Source of the DNA: Anaerobiospirillum succiniciproducens DSM 6400
GTDB lineage: Bacteria > Pseudomonadota > Gammaproteobacteria > Enterobacterales > Succinivibrionaceae
Reading direction: 5' to 3'
Assembly (NCBI RefSeq): GCF_000482845.1
Contig: NZ_AXWV01000048.1
Span: forward strand, 1-32,966
Length of the DNA stretch: 32,966 nucleotides
Shown here: positions 28,801-32,966 of the stretch, piece after piece
How the letters are laid out: every line of letters starts with the position of its first letter
How positions within the stretch are numbered: position 1 is the stretch's first letter
Position numbers and translations under genes: made by a program
The notes under the pieces: model-generated
What the model saw: only the letters and a program-made list of their open reading frames with translations
The model's database searches: none
What the model was told of the DNA's origin: nothing

Positions 28801-29077
28801 TGCCCCTGTTATCGTGTCTCTAGATAAGGATGGCTGCATGGTAGCGTATAAGTCACGCTGCTATAACTTTAGTATCAAGCCTCTACCAGTGGTGGATGCA
28901 ACTGGTGCTGGCGATTGCCATAGTGCCGGTATCATTGCCTCTTTAATCAAAGGCAAGCCACTGCATAACGCCATTGAAGCTGGCCATGAATTAGCAGCAT
29001 GTTGCATTAAACACATTGGCTCTCGCTTGAACATTGATAGCGATGATCTCAAGAAGTTTAAGCGCACTTACCTGTAA
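22868..29077 (+). CDS. Giant repeat protein with C-terminal PfkB-family kinase domain
   Basis: A 2069-residue protein. The last ~310 residues (about 1758-2065) are a PfkB/ribokinase-family sugar or nucleoside kinase: L-L-F-G-G-A-F-V-D-V at the start, G-G-C-P-L-N-V-A at 1793-1800, and the family's second signature D-A-T-G-A-G-D-C at 2010-2017 with the catalytic base Asp2016. Ahead of it are at least seven degenerate copies of a ~38-residue motif, G-W-V-x-F-E-x-x-Y-L-x-x-H-P-E-L followed by Y-x-x-D-x-L-x-F-Y, at about 198, 414, 561, 935, 1241, 1420 and 1654. Between them are long acidic Ser/Asp/Glu-rich linkers (notably 770-880 and 1000-1200) and a Lys/Ser-rich patch near 538-552. No signal peptide or clear membrane helix is seen, so it is probably cytoplasmic. 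ATG 22868 lacks a ribosome binding site; ATG 22928 (residue 21, AGGG upstream) may be the true start. It lies between two small secreted paralogues. I recognise no family for the long N-terminal part. The kinase fold is firm; its substrate and the repeats' role are unknown. Confidence 0.85.
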   Translation: MIEAWIASIYTLGFLRAPQKMKFDPNNRDLLSPIQSLANVKYSISRNEEKNRTEIFYIKLTDKDHIPEGAESSGLVTEAKTLDSAFVKALRRHTLDKSRFDRAKTLAKDALSYVDAMVSSKSSPLAMALSDALTIRPTKADPVMNAEHSKALVNDEEVDAIEEQEEQNDNHVDVSTMDVEELYAVKIYAGYVYDHLSEGYIILDPFFINEHPNIKCLSYKLVKDKIVEASRRGLTTDVECDNYYLFDFANKITSVLQVEDPKLKTFTNESIFSALARFFVPQNFLKFDEHPHYTETVLKAFAIHGLTDKVNELVEIESAKNNGDYSLSPISNLIDCLSLDEVINTIKEDESFEPKTLLTFDGVEHASLREHPDLKIDFAFRCISASLLKTPIKSAIFGKYDTAIGHFVTVSYSEKIEVLLLNNIFCYHYPEFANYTILSYDGVLHYFNAEACMVGYPNVHKAIRKLLSCLIPSRTRAHGLALYLNLHDEIPSATAIAQSSIKPLSDIYNAPVKAVKIEGNRYSVLELEEDNTASKKKSKSRKSKSKAKGDVVGKIMTPAQKTGWVIFEPSFLEKHPELIYRYGYMDGNRLRIYDTDATFPGDGMFWLARHYTFSEDDLGPKFSPELKSQLRQRTFENSLKMLSVLHEIFVDLIDGVDVENLDDARSTILYEHFINLELLASSDYTSPITRNYLKELFYTEDWEHKDNFIDQLQQCLDFINYEIALNLYERRGYSHIAAPCRAITFVKNNGPEIFDAFVEKMLLDGIDAADAVIPYDEDDALDCGNKESSSLIDNDEASLSYEDQYNLQANSPSTQESGSASEFDQTQLNPYAEHTTNVSTSSAYTSTSDTTSSSAGIELDVLALKAKQKPFGILAEDGQSFVLCGISSLKDGPKLNLIPSENKNGGFGYYTPKRENGILVNKIDTLAGSIVSFGKEGWLCFETEYLTPRPYLSDFYVYSYNDKLWFYNVNEETEKAFAQTPDFFIYSFLKMNKDATAKLDRSSLSVTDYIYEEEPVVSDTEIQAAQEEINAVIHNNEPLLDDSDAQVELELSDTQSDMSLPITRAIVGDANLSTANDCVIEEPNESDLDGIDPFDAQTSHGSFVSDLDSGNITNFDGDIGADNSFDASELTLQSSPSAYDLGPSPADDEDLLVSDQRLDMQIEEQLEKNSGGFLERMIDDAQEHSGSSSSAQASMPINNPPKLNLKLAPKDGQLCVFAYECCAENQSSCTEVYAGSFIGTKDNGWVLFEPMYIGLHPELQYLIVRYHNGTFEYFDAYSYPDDPNFEEFGMQRFDTDYLNKVLEAVSQTTPIASVDESNDIANVDPLDTADFEDAAEAMVDAAVHDAFEGKENIGVFARDCDPAAGCRSFLAPDGSQIDALVEHPALCLQLKHDHLSGYMLLDDNGRFAGTLVSQIPGSLCGWVRLDEEYLKVNPKLNEYHIFFDQDKIFFYPRVEIDDDDFRLYQSPPEDVEHRLLQQSADLSDSEPAVAALKEMGAYTSMPCYTEIVKSRVEVESDEEFKQLCSDGLKELTDSDSSLSPALVKAGLPTTKFDNPEFAAAYLQRLKDSLVFKVNGIYVDVYAPKDAQFTADIETQDEPLIIDDTDMMSEPHLDSEGCQDNVESNVEQMDSSDAINASEYKQVDLECVGQIPYVNGNGYICFSPQARSKHPELDEILVLHWDDHLSLENLFDYSKKDLGIVTDSFIFRLQSTFTDKYHLGSPKDYLEVLRAFKAGFKTYPENELNYSLSEILEERPEANVLLFGGAFVDVTLGLDKVPETGGDAHARELNKGVGGCPLNVAHALRTLDITHQLKVPMGNGPYADLIKAQLLSDGYDESNFIIDETVKYDCGYCLCMVDRNGERTFVTVPGIENHAKAEWFDDLDLSKTALIYVSGFDLFAKSGEIYLSRLKEKLQEQNLLGKVVVFFDAGARLEYISPEAIEILLSLNPIVHCNRMELELFTGQRDIYKGIMSLSSRTSAPVIVSLDKDGCMVAYKSRCYNFSIKPLPVVDATGAGDCHSAGIIASLIKGKPLHNAIEAGHELAACCIKHIGSRLNIDSDDLKKFKRTYL

Positions 29078-29080
29078 CTC

Positions 29081-29107
29081 CATCAGGGTGCTACAGCACT
29101 CTGATGT
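29081..29107 (+). terminator. Hairpin after the giant gene
   Basis: CATCAG-G-GTGC pairs with GCAC-T-CTGATG around an ACA loop, five bases after the stop codon. No strong T tract follows, so termination is likely but not certain. Confidence 0.5.
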
Positions 29108-29261
29108 CTAATCAGTTTCTTTGCAATCGCTATAACACTAATACATAAGGCAATGTGCCGCATTTTTTGATTCATACAGACTTTTTACGTATGCTTAAAA
29201 TGAGTTGTATGCACGGTCATAGCGTACAAAAAGTGTTGTAATTAGATTGTTATTAGGTGTG

Positions 29262-29308
29262 CTGTCAAATCTAGGCATTGACAGTAAAAATCCACTAAAA
29301 TGCCTAGA
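29262..29308 (+). promoter_or_regulatory. Nested inverted repeats around a TTGACA
   Basis: CTGTCAA (29262-29268) and TTGACAG (29278-29284) form one inverted repeat. TCTAGGCATT (29270-29279) and AATGCCTAGA (29299-29308) form a second that interlocks with it. A consensus -35 TTGACA lies at 29278-29283, with TAAAAT at 29296-29301, too close to be its -10. This is the control region of the small secreted gene, probably with an operator. Confidence 0.45.
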
Positions 29309-29358
29309 GCTCATGAGAGCTGTAATTGATAGAGCAATTTACAAGGGATGGTCTTTGT

Positions 29359-29694
29359 ATGAAGCTGTTTAAACAACTTTGTTTGACAACATGCGTTTTA
29401 GCATGTACAGGCTTTATTGGCATCGCTGCAGCAGCTGATGTTGAAATTCCTGAGACTATTACTCCTGATGGTGCAGGTAACTATACTGACAACCTCGGCA
29501 ATCTTTATATGTCAGGGGGCGACGGTACCTTCACTGGTCCTGATGGCGTGATTTTCAATAGTGGTGAGGGTATCTTAAAGACTCCAGCTGGCATTGTGAC
29601 AGAAGATGGCGCTGGCGGCTATAACGGCCCTAACGGCGTTCACTACAGTCCTGATGGCAAGGGTGGTTTTGTACTCGATGCCAAGAGAAAGTAG
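29359..29694 (+). CDS. Small secreted Gly/Asp-rich repeat protein (second paralogue)
   Basis: A 111-residue protein with a signal peptide (M-K-L-F-K-Q then a hydrophobic core, cleavage probably after A-A-A at about 22). The mature part repeats T-P-D-G-A-G-N-Y-T-D-N-L-G-N-L-Y, then T-G-P-D-G-V-I-F, then T-P-A-G-I-V-T-E-D-G-A-G-G-Y, then N-G-V-H-Y-S-P-D-G-K-G-G-F-V-L-D. It aligns end to end with the product of 21714-22046. ATG 29359 is chosen over the upstream ATG 29326, because it starts a typical signal peptide about ten bases after AAGGGATGG. It follows the giant kinase gene on the same strand but has its own control region. A terminator follows. Function unknown. Confidence 0.75.
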   Translation: MKLFKQLCLTTCVLACTGFIGIAAAADVEIPETITPDGAGNYTDNLGNLYMSGGDGTFTGPDGVIFNSGEGILKTPAGIVTEDGAGGYNGPNGVHYSPDGKGGFVLDAKRK

Positions 29695-29760
29695 CATTTA
29701 GCCTACTACCCACCTAACAAGCAACGTCGGTGCTCCGTGCAGCACCTAGCACCACGTTAA

Positions 29761-29779
29761 ACAGTGTCCATCACACTGT
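29761..29779. repeat. Short inverted repeat
   Basis: ACAGTGT-CCATC-ACACTGT folds as a seven-bp hairpin just before the terminator. A second small stem, GGTGCT/AGCACC, lies at about 29731-29748. Confidence 0.45.
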
Positions 29780-29787
29780 GTCTTGAC

Positions 29788-29819
29788 AAAGGCCGCGTCC
29801 TAACCGACCCGGCCTTTTT
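29788..29819 (+). terminator. Terminator of the second small secreted gene
   Basis: AAAGGCCG (29788-29795) pairs with CGGCC (29810-29814) and following T's around a 14-base loop and ends in TTTTT. Confidence 0.8.
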
Positions 29820-30136
29820 CGTATTTCATGATTTTTTTGTATTTTTGAAAATAATTTTCAATAGATACAACCAATTTAACACAACATCAAAAGACATTGA
29901 GCATTTACAGGTCGGAACGTTTCCATGCAAGGATTTTAGCGCATAAATCCCAAACACATGCATGTTTCAACAACTTACTTATACATGCTTTATATGTGTT
30001 GGTACTCCCCTAGATACACCACATCGAACAGATGGTTAGAAGATTGATTCAATTTATCGATCAAACAAACATTTGATCAACTGCTGTGAAACTTCACTTT
30101 GGACTTACAGCAAGTTGTCAAAGTAAGGAGTATCAC
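29820..30136. other. Flagellin upstream region
   Basis: AT-rich and non-coding. It contains the inverted repeat GATCAAA-CAAACA-TTTGATC (30059-30078), about 60 bases before the first flagellin start. I could not find a sigma28 promoter here as good as the one before the third copy. Confidence 0.45.
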
Positions 30137-31081
30137 ATGGCAGTCTATGTAAACACCAATTACTCAGCCCTTCAAGGCCAGCGCTACTTAGGCAATGTTC
30201 AGAACTCATTAACTACTACCTACCAGCGCTTATCAAGCGGTATGCGTATTAACAGCGCAAAAGATGACGCTGCAGGCCTCCAGATCGCCGATCGCTTAAC
30301 ATCCCAGATTAATGGTCTCAACCAGGGCAATCGTAACGCTGCTGACGGTATTGCTTTAGCTCAGACCATCGAAGCTGGTATGGACGAAATGTCAGGCATG
30401 CTGCAGAAGATCCGTACACTTGCAGTTCAGGCATCCAACGGCACAAATACATTAGAAGATCGTAAAGCCCTATCAAAGGAAGCCTCTGCACTTGCCAATG
30501 AAATCTCACGTATTGCAGATCAGACTACCTTTGCTGGCAAGAAGATTCTGAAAGGTTATCAGAAAACAGATGGTATCTATGAAGGTGCTGGTCAAAATGC
30601 TGCTGTTGGCTCTACTGGTAAGCTCACTTTACAGGTAGGCTCTAACAAAGGAGATACTATCTCATTTGAAATGAGAAGCTACATGTTCTCAATGATCGCA
30701 TCAGCTGCTGGCAAAAATGGCTTAATTGATGCAGCTGCAGCAAAGGGAAAGCCAATCGGCATTGATAATGGCGTTATTACAATTGCATTTACTGAGGCCA
30801 CAGACAATCAAACTCTGATCGAGGCTATGGATGGAATGATTGCAAAGGTTGACGCTGCACGTGCCGACCTTGGCGCGATCCAGAACCGTTTAGAGTCATC
30901 TATCCGCAACCAGTCTAATGTTGCTGCTAACGAAGCCGATGCTCGCTCACGTATCCGCGATGCTGACTTTGCTGAAGAGTCTGCTAACTTATCTCAGCAG
31001 TCCATCATCCAGCAGGCTGCAGCTTCCATGCTGATGCAGGCCAACACCCGTCCACAGCTTGGCTTAAGCCTCTTAGGCTAA
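30137..31081 (+). CDS. Flagellin
   Basis: A 314-residue flagellar filament protein, exported by the flagellar type III apparatus. The conserved N-terminal D0/D1 part ([14 protein letters not shown], then [21 protein letters not shown]) and the C-terminal part (A-N-L-S-Q-Q-S-I-I-Q-Q-A, ending in L-G-L-S-L-L-G) are typical. The variable centre (about residues 140-235) is short, so D2/D3 domains are reduced. I chose ATG 30137, seven bases after AAGGAG; the frame is open back to a GTG at 30086. It is followed after 19 bases by a second flagellin, with nearly identical ends and a different centre. Named flagellin without a symbol because fliC/flaA naming cannot be decided. Confidence 0.95.
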   Translation: MAVYVNTNYSALQGQRYLGNVQNSLTTTYQRLSSGMRINSAKDDAAGLQIADRLTSQINGLNQGNRNAADGIALAQTIEAGMDEMSGMLQKIRTLAVQASNGTNTLEDRKALSKEASALANEISRIADQTTFAGKKILKGYQKTDGIYEGAGQNAAVGSTGKLTLQVGSNKGDTISFEMRSYMFSMIASAAGKNGLIDAAAAKGKPIGIDNGVITIAFTEATDNQTLIEAMDGMIAKVDAARADLGAIQNRLESSIRNQSNVAANEADARSRIRDADFAEESANLSQQSIIQQAAASMLMQANTRPQLGLSLLG

Positions 31082-31100
31082 TCGTAAGGGGTAGACTCAA

Positions 31101-32054
31101 ATGGCAGTTTATGTAAACACCAACTACTCAGCCCTTCAGGGCCAGCGCTACTTAGGCAACGTCCAGAACCAGCTCACTACTACATACCAGCGCCTATCAA
31201 GCGGTATGCGTATTAACAGCGCTAAAGATGACGCTGCTGGCCTCCAGATCGCAGATCGTTTAACATCCCAGATTAATGGTCTCAACCAGGGCAACCGCAA
31301 CGCATCCGACGGTATCGCCCTTGCTCAGACCATGGAAGCTGGTATGGACGAGATCTCTGGCATGCTCCAGAAAATCCGTACATTAGCTGTCCAGGCCAAT
31401 AACGGAACCAATACTGCTGATGATCGTAAAGCAATTGGCAAAGAGATGGAGTCACTGTCAAACGAAGTGAACCGTATTGCTCAGAAAACAACCTTTGCAG
31501 GTAAGACAGTTTTAAATGGTCTTATTGCCGGCTCTATCTTCGGCGATCCAGCTGGTGGTGCTGGTAAAGCTGCACCTGCAGGTGATACTGGTACCATTAC
31601 ATTACAAGTTGGCTCCAATAAAGGCGATACCATCAGCTTCTCGATGGAATCTGTAATGTTTTCAAAGTTAGCAACTAGTGACTTGATTGGCGATGCTGCT
31701 GGTAAAGTTTTCAAAACCGATGCAGGCTCAATTACTGTTTCACTATCAACAGCTAAGACAGATAATGGTGCCGAGTCTATTGGTGCTCTTGTTGAGGTGA
31801 TGGACACTATGATCAGCAAGGTAGACGGCATGCGTGCCGACCTTGGCGCGATCCAGAACCGTTTAGAGTCATCTATCCGCAACCAGTCTAATGTTGCTGC
31901 TAACGAAGCTGACGCACGCTCACGTATCCGTGATGCTGACTTTGCTGAAGAGTCTGCTAACTTATCTCAGCAGTCCATTATTCAGCAGGCTGCAGCCTCC
32001 ATGCTGATGCAGGCAAATACCCGTCCTCAGCTTGGCTTAAGCCTCTTAGGCTAA
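31101..32054 (+). CDS. Flagellin (second copy)
   Basis: A 317-residue filament protein. The first ~100 residues and the last ~72 are almost the same as in the upstream flagellin. The centre (about 135-240) differs and is richer in Gly/Ala/Asp. The ATG follows AAGGGG and lies 19 bases after the preceding stop, so the two are co-transcribed. A strong terminator closes the unit. It is probably a filament subunit alongside the first copy; divergence of the surface-exposed centre may alter antigenicity. Confidence 0.95.
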   Translation: MAVYVNTNYSALQGQRYLGNVQNQLTTTYQRLSSGMRINSAKDDAAGLQIADRLTSQINGLNQGNRNASDGIALAQTMEAGMDEISGMLQKIRTLAVQANNGTNTADDRKAIGKEMESLSNEVNRIAQKTTFAGKTVLNGLIAGSIFGDPAGGAGKAAPAGDTGTITLQVGSNKGDTISFSMESVMFSKLATSDLIGDAAGKVFKTDAGSITVSLSTAKTDNGAESIGALVEVMDTMISKVDGMRADLGAIQNRLESSIRNQSNVAANEADARSRIRDADFAEESANLSQQSIIQQAAASMLMQANTRPQLGLSLLG

Positions 32055-32061
32055 TACTTTC

Positions 32062-32081
32062 GCACTAAGCTAAATTAGTGC
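32062..32081. repeat. Small inverted repeat
   Basis: GCACTAA-N6-TTAGTGC lies between the second flagellin stop and its terminator. Confidence 0.4.
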
Positions 32082-32089
32082 TTGATTTG

Positions 32090-32129
32090 AAAAAGCTCTA
32101 GAACACTTTGTGTGTCCTAGGGCTTTTTT
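32090..32129 (+). terminator. Terminator of the flagellin pair
   Basis: AAAAAGCTCTAG pairs, with minor mismatches, with CTAGGGCTTTTTT, enclosing an ACAC/GTGT extension. A T run follows. Confidence 0.85.
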
Positions 32130-32321
32130 GCTTTTTGTGGAATGGCTATCCAGCGCTTATTTCTAATTGCGTGAATTAGTGTAAACGCAACTGTCTTTAA
32201 GTCATGCAGTTCGTCGTGAAAGCTGCTAAATAATCCTTTTTGGCTTTACTAGTAAAAGCTGATACTTACGGCATATCTTGTAAAATGCCATGCTTTAGCT
32301 GTTAAAAGCTTTGCCACTCTG

Positions 32322-32348
32322 TTAAGTTTCTTGGTCTCTTCACGATAT
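32322..32348 (+). promoter_or_regulatory. Sigma28 (FliA)-type promoter of the truncated flagellin
   Basis: TTAAGTTT, 11 bases, then CACGATAT compares well with the FliA consensus TAAAGTTT-N11-GCCGATAA. Transcription would begin near 32358, about 95 bases before the start codon. The rest of 32130-32452 shows nothing else I can support. Confidence 0.6.
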
Positions 32349-32452
32349 ACAAGAGTAGAAGAACAAAACACTAAGCCAGCCAAGGACGTCTTGCAGTTTG
32401 CGGTATCTTACAATTTGACTGCGCTGAGTGAATTACAAAAGAGGAATTACTC

Positions 32453-32641
32453 ATGGCAGTCTACGTTAATACCAATTACTCAGCCCTTCAAGGCCAGCGC
32501 TACTTAGGCAACGTCCAGAATCAGCTCACTACCACATATCAGCGTTTATCAAGCGGTATGCGTATAAACAGCGCTAAAGATGACGCTGCAGGCCTTCAGA
32601 TCGCCGATCGTCTGACCTCACAGATTAATGGTCTCAACTGA
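32453..32641 (+). pseudogene. Truncated third flagellin
   Basis: Encodes 62 residues that match the first 62 of the second flagellin exactly and the first copy nearly so, then stops (TGA 32639-32641) right after S-Q-I-N-G-L-N. Beyond GGTCTCAAC the DNA shares nothing with the other copies, so this is a fragment, not a frameshift. It keeps a good ribosome binding site (AGGA) and a sigma28-type promoter, and it still includes the N-terminal region that carries the flagellin export signal in well-studied species. It could be a decayed copy, a recombination donor, or a short exported peptide. The bounds of loss are clear; expression is inferred. Confidence 0.85.
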
Positions 32642-32724
32642 TACAAGAGTGTTATCATAAACGTAATTGCCATGTAGACGATTGCCATATATAGGCTACT
32701 TTTCAAACTTTTCTTAAATAATTT

Positions 32725-32755
32725 ACGCACTGATTCTCCTCAGTGCGTTTTTTTT
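32725..32755 (+). terminator. Terminator after the truncated flagellin
   Basis: ACGCACTGA (32725-32733) pairs perfectly with TCAGTGCGT (32740-32748) and continues into a long T run. Confidence 0.92.
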
Positions 32756-32765
32756 AGCTCTCTCT

Positions 32766-32845
32766 AGAAACGTTTCTCTTATGACAGTGACTAAAGGCTG
32801 TACTCTTTTAGAGCGCATAGTCGAGATCGATCTGTAAACGTTTCT
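32766..32845. promoter_or_regulatory. Two AAACGTTT operator-like sites
   Basis: The perfect palindrome AGAAACGTTTCT (32766-32777) and a second AAACGTTTCT (32836-32845) are centred about 68 bases apart. A partial third, ACGTTTCTA, follows near 32893. The core resembles operators of LacI-family regulators, probably controlling a gene beyond the window's end. Confidence 0.45.
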
Positions 32846-32966
32846 GCATTTTAGGCAGTTGTCATAAAATCGGATAAAACAGCATAAATATCACGTTTCT
32901 AGTGTCTGCAATTGTTATAAGAGATTACTGCCTCTTCGTTGCTTTTTAGTCGTTGCTCGCGCTATA

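Overview
The window looks like chromosome of an anaerobic, flagellated gammaproteobacterium. The evidence is a recognisable 6S RNA of the enterobacterial type, a fermentative gene set (enolase, succinyl-CoA synthetase, a TDT-family anion/dicarboxylate carrier, a GGGtGRT/NifU-like pair) and tandem flagellins. A succinate-forming relative of Succinivibrionaceae fits, but that is inference; no rRNA or other strong taxonomic marker is present.

Layout. Positions 1-1314 hold a divergent methylguanine-DNA methyltransferase-like gene (minus). A 6S RNA gene with promoter and terminator follows (about 1600-1905, plus). After a gene-poor kilobase comes a TDT-family membrane transporter (3082-4083, plus) and three hairpin repeats. 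From 4845 to 20319 every confident gene is on the minus strand: a NifU-like scaffold with a GGGtGRT protein, then trpD-trpC-trpF, a 593-bp low-complexity gap, trpB-trpA, then enolase, a TerB/DUF533-like protein, and sucC-sucD. From 21714 on everything reads plus: a small secreted Gly/Asp-rich repeat protein, a 2069-residue protein with at least seven degenerate repeats and a C-terminal PfkB kinase domain, a second small secreted paralogue, then two complete flagellins and a truncated third.

How it works together. trpD, C, F, B and A cover anthranilate to tryptophan; trpE and trpG are absent here. Enolase and SucCD belong to central carbon flow. Both have long, foldable 5' leaders behind plausible sigma70 promoters. 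The flagellins form the filament; the truncated copy carries a good sigma28-type promoter.

Most worth a second look: the repeat/PfkB giant flanked by its two small secreted neighbours, which I recognise as no described system; a TrpA whose catalytic Glu and loop Thr are replaced; the structured eno leader; the promoter-bearing flagellin fragment; and a cluster of TGTAAC/GTTACA palindromes in a gene-free stretch. Intergenic DNA is unusually long, with low-complexity tracts sitting inside gene pairs that are normally tightly coupled (trpF/trpB, sucC/sucD).
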